DNA of 6,780 bases from NCBI GenBank assembly GCA_937892105.1, contig CALAUZ010000372.1, positions 1-6,780 on the forward strand, read 5' to 3'. A program made the position numbers and the translations under genes. The stretch comes from an uncultured Fretibacterium sp. (lineage in GTDB: Bacteria; Synergistota; Synergistia; Synergistales; Aminobacteriaceae). This document shows positions 1 through 6,637 of this stretch, piece by piece (position 1 is the stretch's first letter; each line of letters begins with the position of its first letter). The notes under the pieces were generated by a model. That model was not told the origin of the DNA, ran no database searches, and was given only the letters and a program-made list of their open reading frames with translations.

Positions 1-592
1 GCCCGATTGGGTTTGCTGTCATAGCCGCGTTCCACAACCATTGTGCCGCAGTCCAGGCTTTTGTCGCGCCAGCTATCAGTAGCTGTTTGCCATAATACAG
101 CGCGAGCTTTCCGACATTCAACAACTTGCTTCCGGCCTTCATTACAAGTTGCCACGCTTTAGTCGCCCCCGCAAGAACCTTCGTTTTTGCCGCCGCGAAT
201 AATGACGTTTTTCCCTGCGCGACAAGTTTCAGCTTCAGTAAGTCCATTGCGACTTTTGCTGACAGGAACGGCAGTTTTAACATCAACCATGCGTATTTGA
301 CCGCAACAATTCCAACTTTTAACGCCGCTAAACCGCCTACAATCCTCACAACCCACTTTGTAATGTCAGAACCTTTCATGAACTCCGCAAACCCTGCTGT
401 TATAGTCGCAAAGCCCGACACAACTGCCGTAACAATTGGGAGAATAGCGTTGCCGATTTCAATCATTACATCAGAAATAGCCGATTTTGCAATATTCATT
501 TGCCCTTTTAATGTCGCAAGCTGTTTCTGCATCATCTCATACGCAACACCCTTAGCCCCGTCAGCTTTCTTGTCAAGCTCCGTGAATGTACC

Positions 593-916
593 AGCTCCAA
601 GCTGTGCCAATAACGCCTGTGCGCCTGGCATCGCCTCAGCTCCGAATATTTTTGTTATTGCCTCTATCTGTTTGGCCTCGTCCATATCTTTTATGGCGTT
701 GTTGATGTCGTTTAAAAGATCAGGAAAATCTCGCATTGCTCCATCATCTTTGAACAAAGATATGTTGTAGCCCTTCAGAGCCTTCTGGACACTTTTGGAA
801 TCCTTTGCAAGCCTTGAAAATGTTGCCGTAAGCACGTCATTTGCGGCTGCTCCTTTGATACCGCTTTTTGCGAGCATGGCTGTATATATCGATAAATCAC
901 GGAAGGATATTCCTAG
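593..916 (-). repeat. Tape measure internal repeat, copy 2 (diverged)
   Basis: Encodes ~108 residues from LGISFRDLSIYT to ALLAQLGA. It matches copy 1 at LGIS, SGIKGA, FSRLA, SVQKALKGY, GAMRDFPDLL and KIFGAEAMPGA. The segment just before it (VSTEKMWEGMKGSEPFMQR) corresponds to the GEGMKYVAPVAAN stretch before copy 1. Identity is low, so the duplication is old. Confidence 0.7.
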
Positions 917-1054
917 CCTCTGCATAAAAGGCTCTGAACCCTTCATACCCTCCCACATTTTCTCGGTACTTACTCCGACTGCCTCAGATATTGCCTTAAG
1001 CTCACCAGTAGCCTCATAGTTGTATCTAAGCAACTGTTCAAGAGAACCGTCAAG

Positions 1055-1372
1055 CGCACCGTTCATCACGGCCATCATTCCAGAGACTGCACGAACCCCG
1101 AAAATATCGGCAAGGTATTTCGTTTTGTCGGCCTCACCCATATCCTTCATCTTGTCGGACAATTCAAGCATTAAGTCTGGCAACTGGCGCATATTTCCTT
1201 TCGCATCACGGCTCGCAACTCCCAGACCGTTTAGTGCCTTCTCAACAGCTTTCGGCTCTTGGGCTAATCTCAGAAATGCTCCACGCAATGCAGTACCGCC
1301 CTCAGTGCCCTTAATGCCAGCGTTTGCCATTACTCCGAGCATTGCTGATGTCTCCTCAAGTGATACACCGAG
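1055..1372 (-). repeat. Tape measure internal repeat, copy 1
   Basis: Encodes ~106 residues from LGVSLEETSAML to MMAVMNGA. Shared landmarks with copy 2, in the same order and spacing: LG-S, A-GIKG, RLA, V-KAL-G, G-MR--PDL, and IFG-x-x-A. Preceded by GLGEGMKYVAPVAAN, which also has a counterpart before copy 2. This is the standard PhageMin_Tail core. Confidence 0.75.
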
Positions 1373-1452
1373 ATTTGCCGCAACAGGTGCTACATACTTC
1401 ATGCCCTCACCGAGTCCGACTATGTTTGTGTTACTCGCCGCGCTGGTCTGGG

Positions 1453-2010
1453 CTAATACGTCAGCAACTCGGTTTGCCTGATCTGCTGACAGTTTGAAGC
1501 CCCGCAACGTGCTGGCCGCAACATCAGAAGCGTGAACTGTGTATCACGTCCCAACTGACGAGCTTGTTCCTGTAACGCCTTAAAGGATTTTTCGTCCGCT
1601 TCTTTGTCCCGTCCAGCTCCCGAAAACGCAACCGCATTAACACGTGCCATTGCTGACTCGAAATCTGCCGCCTGCGAAACAGGCTTATACAGACTGTAAC
1701 CCAGTCTTGCCGCTGTCATCAGTTCTCCCTTCATGTTGTTCCATGAGAGAGTTTGCTTCGTCTGGTCAAGGGCAGCCTTCGAGCGTTTATATCTTTCTTG
1801 GGCTTCGGCCATTCGCTGAGACTGTTGCGTCAGACGGGCTTGTTCGTTCGCAAGATTTCGTGTATCTATCCCAGCGGCTTTCAGTTCGGCGGTCATTCGG
1901 GACAACGACTCTTTGTCTCGGTCTATTGTCTGCTGTAGCTTGCCAGCGTTGGTCGTCAATTCCTGCGACCTGACTGACAGGGATTTTGTCTCTCTCTGAG
2001 ACTCCTTCAT
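1453..2010 (-). pseudogene. Tail tape measure protein, second segment, between the TAG and the frameshift
   Basis: This continues the same frame after the TAG. An ATG directly follows the stop (TAGATG), so restart is conceivable, with only AGG 3 bases before it. The first ~160 codons are genuine: coiled coil (ELTTNAGKLQQTIDRDKESL, LTQQSQRMAEAQERYKRSKA), then the TP901-type transition LSWNNMKGELMTAARLGYS, KPVSQAADFESAMARVNAV and FKALQEQARQLGRDTQFT. The final ~25 residues (LLMLRPARCGASNCQ to the stop at 1453) are wrong-frame: reading one base back from position 1531 gives ASDVAASTLRGFKLSADQA, which is the normal continuation of the PhageMin_Tail domain. One base has been lost at or just before 1531. 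Confidence 0.85.
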
Positions 2011-2535
2011 CTACCTGTTGAGACCTTGCGCATTTTGCTGGGCGGCTTTCAGAGCTGAAGAACTCTGCTTCATCGCCCCTTCAAGTCGATGGACTTCCTC
2101 CTGCGCGGCCTTGTACTGCTTCTGCAATTCCGCTGTCGGCTGTGATGAGGCTCTTATCTGACTGGCAAGTGATTCCATGTTCAGCTTGGCGGCTTTGTAT
2201 GCGTCTGTGTTGCGGACATTCTCTGCGTTTAGTCTGCTGGCTTCTTGCTGCGCTGTACGATACTGCGCGGATAAATCCTGCGTGCGTACTTTTGAGGCAG
2301 CTGCCTGTGCGTTAAGGGCTTCGGCCTGCTCGGTCATGGAGTACATTTCCGCAGAGTTCTTGACGATTGCACCCTGCATCTTCTGATATGACTCTATCTG
2401 CCCCGACTGCTTCTGCGACTGTTCGGCCTGTTTCTGGAAATCGCTCAAGGCTTTTCCAGCCTTCCCGAACGTTCCTGAAAAACTGCTTGCTAATGCCGCT
2501 CCGATCGCAAACGTTATTTCTACCGCTTTTGCCAC
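2011..2535 (-). pseudogene. Tail tape measure protein, N-terminal segment ending at an in-frame TAG
   Basis: 174 codons from a GTG start at 2535, preceded by AGGTGA at 2548-2543 with 7 bases of spacing. It begins VEITFAIGAALASSFSGTFG, the usual opening of TP901-type tape measures (a short hydrophobic/small-residue helix), followed by ~130 residues of Gln/Ala/Glu-rich coiled coil such as EQAEALNAQAAASKV and ELQKQYKAAQEEVHRLEGAM. The reading frame does not end naturally: after AQQNAQGLNR comes TAG, then the same frame continues with MKESQRETKSL as coiled coil. A Gln codon CAG changed to TAG would explain it. The tape measure fills the tube lumen and sets tail length, so termination here would abolish that function unless suppressed. 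The partner chaperone gene lies immediately upstream. Confidence 0.85.
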
Positions 2536-2542
2536 TGTGAAA

Positions 2543-3039
2543 TCACCTGCCTTTCTTGCGTTTCTCTATTTCGCGCTCTAATTTCTCCGCCTCATCACGC
2601 ACAATACTTACCCACTCAGGCATACTAGCTACAGGGAGCTTCAGCCATTCGGTAGCAGGTGTTCCTGTGTCTGCGCGGGCTAACCTTACCGCTATTCGCC
2701 TTAGGACATTTCGAGGGGAGTCTCCGGGATTGGCGCGGCTTCGGTCATATCCTCGTCTGAGTCCGAGACTACCAAAAAATTGCGCACTTCCGTTATCACG
2801 CGGGCAAAATCATGTGCGCACATACCCCTCAGAATTTCGGCAGGCATGTGTAACGCTCTTGCAGCTACGGTAATCAGGTAAACGCGGGAAAAATCCGTTG
2901 TCTGCATCGGGTTGCCTGTCTTCAGGATTTGTTCTTCAACTTCGATAAGGTCATTGCCAGTCAAATCCTCAAGCGGGATATCTAGTGTGTATAGCTCCTG
3001 CCCCTTGTGCTTAACGGGCTTCTTCAGCTGTATCTTCAT
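2543..3039 (-). CDS. Tail assembly chaperone long form (E+E'-like) made by -1 frameshift
   Basis: If ribosomes slip -1 at T TTT TTG (2779-2773), translation continues in a frame open to the TGA at 2545-2543, adding 76 residues after the Leu codon, for a product of about 165 residues. The extension reads ...NFL-GSLGLRRGYDRSRANPG..., then ATEWLKLPVASMPEWVSIV and a charged helix ending KRKKGR. The W-L-K-L-P...M-P-E-W pattern resembles the E' extensions of P2-type phages, where this second domain binds the tape measure. The E' part (2700-2543) has no good start of its own, is open throughout and fills the gap before the tape measure, so frameshifting is its natural expression route. The TGA stop overlaps the tape measure ribosome site AGGTGA. 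Frame and motif are seen; slippage is inferred from the family. Confidence 0.8.
2701..3039 (-). CDS. Tail assembly chaperone, P2 gpE / Mu gp41-like (short product)
   Basis: 112 residues. It would be a chaperone that coats the tape measure during tail assembly and is not part of the finished virion. The sequence shows the family core: IQLKKPVKHKGQELYTLDI (residues ~3-21), LEDLTGNDLIEVEEQIL, and TDFSRVYLITVAARALHMPAEILRGM, followed by the short helix DFARVITEVRNFLV. The last ~20 residues are acidic and Pro-rich (SDSDEDMTEAAPIPETP), as expected for the unshifted tail of the short form. Two ATGs stand together at 3042 and 3039. I chose 3039 because the AGGAGG at 3052-3047 then has a 7-base spacer rather than 4. 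It lies between tube and tape measure, the fixed place of this gene. It carries a frameshift site (2779-2773). Confidence 0.88.
   Translation of the reverse strand: MKIQLKKPVKHKGQELYTLDIPLEDLTGNDLIEVEEQILKTGNPMQTTDFSRVYLITVAARALHMPAEILRGMCAHDFARVITEVRNFLVVSDSDEDMTEAAPIPETPLEMS
2773..2779 (-). promoter_or_regulatory. Programmed -1 frameshift slippery heptamer T TTT TTG
   Basis: The heptamer sits in the correct zero-frame phase (AAT TTT TTG) at the end of the chaperone's conserved helix. This is the sequence type known from the P2 E/E+E' frameshift. Four bases beyond it, TCTCG (2768-2764) and CGAGG (2755-2751) can pair around an 8-base loop, a small possible stimulatory hairpin with one wobble pair. 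Confidence 0.75.
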
Positions 3040-3054
3040 CATTCAACCTCCTGT

Positions 3055-3579
3055 TTATTGCCCGCCCAAATCTGCGCGGACTCCTGCAAGATAATCTACT
3101 CCGTCTACCTTGTAGATATAGTTGTATTTGTCCATCTCAACGCGTTCTTTGTGGTCAAGCTCAATCTTCATGTATGTTATTTCGAATTCCGTCTGCGTGT
3201 CCATATTGTCGCCGACTACAAGATTTCCGGGCGTGCTGGTCTTCGTTGTCGCCTTCAGGTACACATGGAGCTGCTCCGTCTTGTACTCTCCAAGCCCTGC
3301 ATCGTAACGCTGTAACGAGGCGTAAAGGTCAAGGTTGTTCGTCCTGTGAGCGTAGAGTTTCATAAAGTCGTTTGTTACCGTGCGCCATGTCAGGCTTAGT
3401 GTCGTTGAGTTGAAGTGTCCGAGTACTATACTCTCGACAACACCAGCAACTCCTGCCCCCTTGACCTCGCTTGTCATCGCCTCAAGTGCTGGTATCGTGC
3501 CCTCAGCTATTCCCAGCAAGTCCTCATCGTTCAAGTAGACCTTGAAGTTAATGCTCTTCTCAGGAATTATATTGCTCAT
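3055..3579 (-). CDS. Major tail tube protein (P2 FII-like, Phage_tube family)
   Basis: A complete 174-residue protein, matching the ~172 residues of P2 FII. It would stack in hexameric rings to form the inner tail tube inside the sheath. The N-terminal third carries the family signature: INFKVYLNDEDLLGIAEG, then IPALEAMTSEVKGAGVAGV and GHFNSTTLSLTWR (about residues 9-66). After a variable middle comes TEFEITYMKIELDHKERVEM (~131-150) and the terminal NYIYKVDGVDYLAG. Start ATG at 3579 has AGGAGG at 3592-3587 with a 7-base spacer, overlapping the sheath stop. The sheath-tube pairing is the standard order in contractile tails. No lesion is seen. Confidence 0.93.
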   Translation of the reverse strand: MSNIIPEKSINFKVYLNDEDLLGIAEGTIPALEAMTSEVKGAGVAGVVESIVLGHFNSTTLSLTWRTVTNDFMKLYAHRTNNLDLYASLQRYDAGLGEYKTEQLHVYLKATTKTSTPGNLVVGDNMDTQTEFEITYMKIELDHKERVEMDKYNYIYKVDGVDYLAGVRADLGGQ

Positions 3580-3590
3580 CGTCCCGCCTC

Positions 3591-4496
3591 CTAAGCTACA
3601 GCGTCAAACAAAATATTCAGGAAGTCAGGAGCAAATTCCAGCGTTGACACAATCTGTTCTGCTGGCGGTGGCGGCGCAAAATATATGTGGAATCGCAATA
3701 TGCCATTGAGTAAATCTGTTACCGGGTCTTCTACACTCTGGAACTCTATCCGCCCTCCTAACAAGAAATCCCGCGCCTGTAATCCATTCAGCCACATGTT
3801 GAAGCTGTTGACTATAGACCGTATAAGGCGAGGCGTTATGGGCTTGTCCGTCTTCTGCCAAAATGTCAGGATAAACGTGTTGCCTACCCAGTCGAACATT
3901 CGCCGAGTCGGGATAAAACAGTCCTTAACGTCCGTGCTTGCAGGATAAATCGCTGTCCTGTTGCCCCAAGCACGCCAGCCTCCAGTCCAGTTCAGAGCCG
4001 TTACTATGCCCTGACCATTCAGGTAGTTGGCCTGCTCCTGTCCTAAATCGACTTCCTTCCCTGATGAAATAACGCACGAATCCATCTGCAACAGCTTGTT
4101 GGACGGCGACTCGTAGGGCGTATCGTCATTGCCCGCGTCAACACTGTTCATTAGGCCGATTAACTGTGTCGAAAGATGGAACGTGTAATCCCCCAGCTTC
4201 ACCTTCGGCCAGCACACGATCTCATGATTACTAACATAGTTATGTGATGACTTCCATTCGGGAGCTTCCGTGTATTTGTCTGCTTCCTCGCTGTCTGTCG
4301 GAATGTCGACTACTGACATAGCGGTGAACAGACCGTTAATATTCCCAGCCTTTGCCCGCATTACTGCTGCAACTTCGGGGTTGCATGACCATTTCGGACA
4401 GCCTATTAATCCCGGCACAAGCCTGAATTTCGGGAACACGCTGTTGATCAGTTCGAGGCCGGAATAATCCCCCGTTTCTCGGAATTGCTGAACCAC
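3591..4496 (-). pseudogene. Contractile tail sheath protein (P2 FI-like), N-terminal part deleted
   Basis: The C-terminal ~295 residues of a tail sheath. Recognisable blocks: GLELINSVFPKFRLVPGL, the block usually found in the central domain; an ALNWTGGWRAWGNRT block; TDVKDCFIPTRRMFDWVGNT and FILTFWQKTDKPITPRLI; SFNMWLNGL; GGRIEF; and the last strand block LNGILRFHIYFAPPPPAEQI, which in the family forms the inter-subunit handshake. Sheaths of this type run to about 390-490 residues, so the N-terminal third or more is absent. Reading upstream in frame, sheath similarity stops near 4475 and a TGA occurs at 4511-4509. The only start available is a GTG at 4496 with no ribosome site. The stop TAG at 3593-3591 is part of the next gene's AGGAGG. 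The sheath surrounds the tube and contracts to drive DNA injection. With this truncation a working sheath is unlikely. Confidence 0.85.
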
Positions 4497-4579
4497 ACTG
4501 CATTGTCTTCAAGGTCGGACGCTACACAGTCAAGGAACGTCCTGTCCTGCGCATATATATCATGAATCGCTTTTATCAT
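4448..4579 (-). pseudogene. 5' fragment of an unidentified head-side gene, fused to sheath sequence
   Basis: An ATG at 4579 with AGGA just upstream (4585-4582, only 2 bases away) begins a short frame of 43 codons: MIKAIHDIYAQDRTFLDC, then DLEDNAVWF. It overlaps the end of the 66-residue gene by 20 bases, as a true next gene would. The last ~8-12 codons (GIIPASN and just before) are tail-sheath DNA read in the wrong frame, because the sheath frame in the same bases gives TGDYSGLELINS. So only ~30 codons are original. Position suggests the start of a head-tail joining or packaging protein, but the fragment is too short for me to recognise. Confidence 0.5.
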
Positions 4580-4760
4580 TTTCCTGTGCTGGTTCGGCCT
4601 TTGTTTTCTTTGAAGGGGACTTTGACGGCGGATTATCACTGACAATTTCCGCGTAACCTTTTGCCACAAGAGTGCGAGAAAATTCGCTGTCGGGCAGTAC
4701 ATCTCCAGATATGTATATATTCCCAGAGGAAATAAATCTAGCACGTCTAAGTACAATCAT
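4560..4760 (-). CDS. Small phage protein downstream of the capsid gene, function unknown
   Basis: A 66-residue protein. The first ~38 residues (MIVLRRARFISSGNIYISGD, then AKGYAEIV) form a compact beta-type module like that of small proteins often found next to phage capsid genes: a short strand, a G-D turn, then a 'locked in by residue K-G' end. The rest is a Pro/Ser/Lys/Glu-rich disordered tail. I chose the ATG at 4760 because it overlaps the capsid stop as TGATG, the usual coupled arrangement. An in-frame GTG at 4799 lies inside the capsid gene and is less likely. A role in capsid decoration or head completion is possible from position, but nothing in the sequence shows it. Confidence 0.65.
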   Translation of the reverse strand: MIVLRRARFISSGNIYISGDVLPDSEFSRTLVAKGYAEIVSDNPPSKSPSKKTKAEPAQENDKSDS

Positions 4761-5824
4761 CACACCGCACCCGTTATTACGCCCTTCAACACGCACCATG
4801 ACTTCAGGTCATGAGGCATTGGTAGGGGACGCGATGAAATCTCAACAAACTTCTGCGAGGGGTTTTCCGTGAACCACGTGCGCGGTACATATTCGTCCAT
4901 ATGTGTAACAAAGTCTCCACCCTTATCTATATGGGTTATTGCGCCGTAAAGCATTGAGTTTTTCTCTCGGCTCGACTGGATTATCACTGTCTCTGGGTCA
5001 ATTAGCGGTTTTAGCTTCGGCTGTCCGTCCGCGTCCAAGTCCGCTGTATCGGGATACCATTCCGTGTAGCTGTAAAGCTCGAATGTTGCTCCTGGCACAA
5101 TAATTCGTCCGAGATACGTTATTCCGTTTTCAAGCTCGGAAGGTTTTATTTCTCCGATTTCCACCCTTCGGTTGTCAAGGAGTTTCAAATACCGCTCATT
5201 TTTCAGCACCATATCCGCAGCAGCTGATCCTAAAATCAGCATGTCAGGATTGATACCGTCCTTGCTCATTTCACGGGCGATTGCACTAAGCTGCCCCATT
5301 ATGTCAAATGTCGGTGTCCAGCGGTCTGTTGCGTCAACCATAACAACATTCTCAAAGCCGTAATCTACAACTTCATTAACACCTTTACCCTTAATTACAA
5401 GTTTACCGTCCTGCTTGACCCTTGCACACATGAACTCTTCACGGCGTGTTATCGTGTCCTGCAAATCCATTATGTCCTGCGCCGCTATTTTGGCCGCTCT
5501 GTCCTCTGGGGTCATTCCTGAATTCCATGTGGGTTCATTCAAAAGTTTCTGAGCAAGTGTGTCATTGGTTATCACTCGGTTCGGAGCTATTAACGGAGCT
5601 GTATACGTCTTCAATGAATATTCATCACGCTCTATTGTCTCAGAACCCAGTCGGGGGCTTACATAGGGTGCTAACCTGCGCTTGCCATCCTGAAATTCAA
5701 AGCTGACTTTCTCAGTTGGAAACGTCATTGTGTTGTTGAAAAATCTCTGTTTGAAGAATGTTTTTAGGCCTGGTGTCCTTCTGATCACGCCAGCCAGAAA
5801 TTTTGGCTCATAGTAATTTCTCAT
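4760..5824 (-). CDS. Major capsid protein, lambda gpE-like (Phage_cap_E family)
   Basis: A complete 354-residue protein, close to lambda gpE (341 residues), that would form the icosahedral shell. Family features in order: an N-terminal segment with PGLKTFFKQRFF and TFPTEKVSFEFQDGKRRLAPYV (residues ~18-55); TYTAPLIAPNRVITNDTL (~73-90), the usual start of the long helix region; the spine helix with RAAKIAAQDIMDLQDTITRR (~108-128); a middle domain with NPDMLILGSAAADMVLKN (~192-210); and the C-terminal part with IVPGATFELYSYTEWY and, near the end, SRPLPMPHDLKSWCVLKGVI. No stop or frameshift is seen. Start ATG at 5824 has AGGA at 5839-5836, overlapping the end of the decoration gene. The TGA stop overlaps the next start (TGATG). 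This is the best-preserved head gene of the window. Confidence 0.95.
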   Translation of the reverse strand: MRNYYEPKFLAGVIRRTPGLKTFFKQRFFNNTMTFPTEKVSFEFQDGKRRLAPYVSPRLGSETIERDEYSLKTYTAPLIAPNRVITNDTLAQKLLNEPTWNSGMTPEDRAAKIAAQDIMDLQDTITRREEFMCARVKQDGKLVIKGKGVNEVVDYGFENVVMVDATDRWTPTFDIMGQLSAIAREMSKDGINPDMLILGSAAADMVLKNERYLKLLDNRRVEIGEIKPSELENGITYLGRIIVPGATFELYSYTEWYPDTADLDADGQPKLKPLIDPETVIIQSSREKNSMLYGAITHIDKGGDFVTHMDEYVPRTWFTENPSQKFVEISSRPLPMPHDLKSWCVLKGVITGAV

Positions 5825-5837
5825 TTTTTCTCACTTC

Positions 5838-6251
5838 CTACTCGTGTATATGCCTCAAAAAGATTTTTGACCTTCTGAGCGATTCGCGGATTGCCTCAAT
5901 GAGTGCATCATGGTCATCGTTTTCTCCTTCAAACGGTAATATGACACGGGCATCATTGAATTCTCCCTCAAAGTATGCGGGAACTTCAGCAAATTCATTT
6001 TCGCCGATTGTAACGTCATCGCAAAGAATACAAATCCCTGCGGCTGTCGCAAGTCCTGCCTGTGCTGACGCTACATAACCATCAGCTCCGGCCATTAAAA
6101 GCGTGCCACGTTTGAACGTTCCTGCTGATGATATTTTCACAATATCTGTGTATACCGCACCCCTGTTTCCTGCGATTAAATCATCTGGAGGCGGCACTGT
6201 TCCTTCGTTCTTGATACGCTGGACTTCAACCTGTGTTTTTTCGTCTGCCAT
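5838..6251 (-). CDS. Head decoration protein, lambda gpD-like (HDPD family)
   Basis: A 137-residue protein that would sit on the outside of the expanded capsid and stabilise it. The middle carries the family pattern: TDIVKISSAGTFKRGTLL (about residues 35-52), then a stretch of small residues leading to GICILCDDVTIG, and AEVPAYFEGEFND about three quarters along. Length is slightly above lambda gpD (about 110 residues), the extra being a charged N-terminal arm (EKTQVEVQRIKNEG) and a C-terminal tail (RESLRRSKIF). The start at 6251 overlaps the upstream TAA (TAATG), with GAGAGG at 6266-6261 as ribosome site, so translation is probably coupled. It ends in TAG, which also begins the ribosome site of the capsid gene. 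The position between the scaffold and capsid genes supports the call. Confidence 0.85.
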   Translation of the reverse strand: MADEKTQVEVQRIKNEGTVPPPDDLIAGNRGAVYTDIVKISSAGTFKRGTLLMAGADGYVASAQAGLATAAGICILCDDVTIGENEFAEVPAYFEGEFNDARVILPFEGENDDHDALIEAIRESLRRSKIFLRHIHE

Positions 6252-6637
6252 TAACGATAACCTCTCATTCTGTTTATTTCGTTTACAACCGCATTTATTG
6301 CCGCTTCTTCATCGGCTTTGTCAGAGGGAATATCTCTCTGTGGCGGTAACGCTCCGTTTATTGCTTCTGCGTCATAATGAAGGGCGTTTAATTGCGCCTG
6401 TGCTTTATCAGACTGTAAAAGTTCAATTGCTACATCTCTTGCGTCTTTCGGTTCTTCGTACTTTGCCTTTGCGATTATTGCCTCTCGTCCGGGCGCGTTC
6501 AACCCGTCCAACGCCTTGAGCCTATCTCGTTCTGCCTGAACCCCGCGCTTGTATCCGGCTTCATCGGCTGAGTTCCTGATTTCTCCGGCAAAATCGGGGT
6601 ATGCTTTTTCCAGCTCCACAACATTATTGATATCCAT
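6251..6637 (-). CDS. Possible nested scaffold protein from an in-frame internal start
   Basis: Within the protease gene, an ATG at 6637 (protein start MDINNVVELEKAYP) is preceded by a perfect AGGAGG at 6654-6649, 11 bases upstream. Starting here gives a 128-residue acidic, helical protein holding only the scaffold region, without the protease end. In lambda, gene C contains the in-frame Nu3 scaffold start in the same way, and many relatives do the same. The start falls just after the Pro/Glu/Lys linker, where a domain boundary would be expected. What is seen is the start and its ribosome site; use of the start is inferred. It shares its TAA stop with the full-length product. Confidence 0.6.
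   Translation of the reverse strand: MDINNVVELEKAYPDFAGEIRNSADEAGYKRGVQAERDRLKALDGLNAPGREAIIAKAKYEEPKDARDVAIELLQSDKAQAQLNALHYDAEAINGALPPQRDIPSDKADEEAAINAVVNEINRMRGYR

Larger units (their letters stand above)
1..1531 (-). pseudogene. Tail tape measure protein, downstream segment (PhageMin_Tail core, membrane-like helices); continues off the left edge
   Basis: In the frame that resumes at 1531, I translated through to position 2 without meeting a stop: ~510 codons. The 5' limit of the open frame is a TGA at 1546-1544, so there is no native start here. Order: ASDVAASTLRGFKLSADQAN and VLAQTSAASNTNIVGLGEGM, the PhageMin_Tail core; a duplicated ~107-residue module (1372-1055 and 916-593); a helix region with MMQKQLATLKGQMNIAKSA; hydrophobic segments (AILPIVTAVVSGFATITAGF; WVVRIVGGLAALKVGIVAVK); then two similar Lys/Ala repeats (AGATKAWQLVMKAG and AGATKAWTAAQWLW) leading to NAAMTANPIG, the usual motif before the C-terminal hydrophobic helices. 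Together with the two segments upstream the tape measure is at least ~845 codons. The long open frame after the lesions suggests recent inactivation. Confidence 0.88.

Noticed and set aside
126..770. A 214-codon open frame on the plus strand, and others at 1020-1481, 795-1019 and 6103-6519
   Set aside because: They lie opposite well-supported minus-strand genes (tape measure, decoration protein and scaffold), show no recognisable protein features and have Ser/Ala/Phe-rich shadow composition.
1520..1546. Programmed frameshift in the tape measure
   Set aside because: No slippery heptamer or repeated-base run is present at the shift, and this gene is not known to use frameshifting.
2011..2013. 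Genetic-code change (TAG as sense codon) as the main explanation
   Set aside because: Only one in-frame TAG is seen, in a gene that also carries a frameshift. TAG sits at the natural end of two other genes, next to the following gene's ribosome site. Kept as an alternative only.
2556..2873. Plus-strand frame of 105 codons over the chaperone end
   Set aside because: It is the shadow of the chaperone and its -1 extension, and no ribosome site or family features support it.
4549..4563. ATGA overlap at 4563 as the start of the next gene
   Set aside because: That frame stops after 13 codons (TAG), so the ATG at 4579 is the better start for the fragment.
4448..4756. The full 102-codon frame as one gene
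   Set aside because: Its first ~59 codons overlap the coupled 66-residue gene in another frame and look like a shadow. Only the part from the ATG at 4579 has a ribosome site and gene-like placement.
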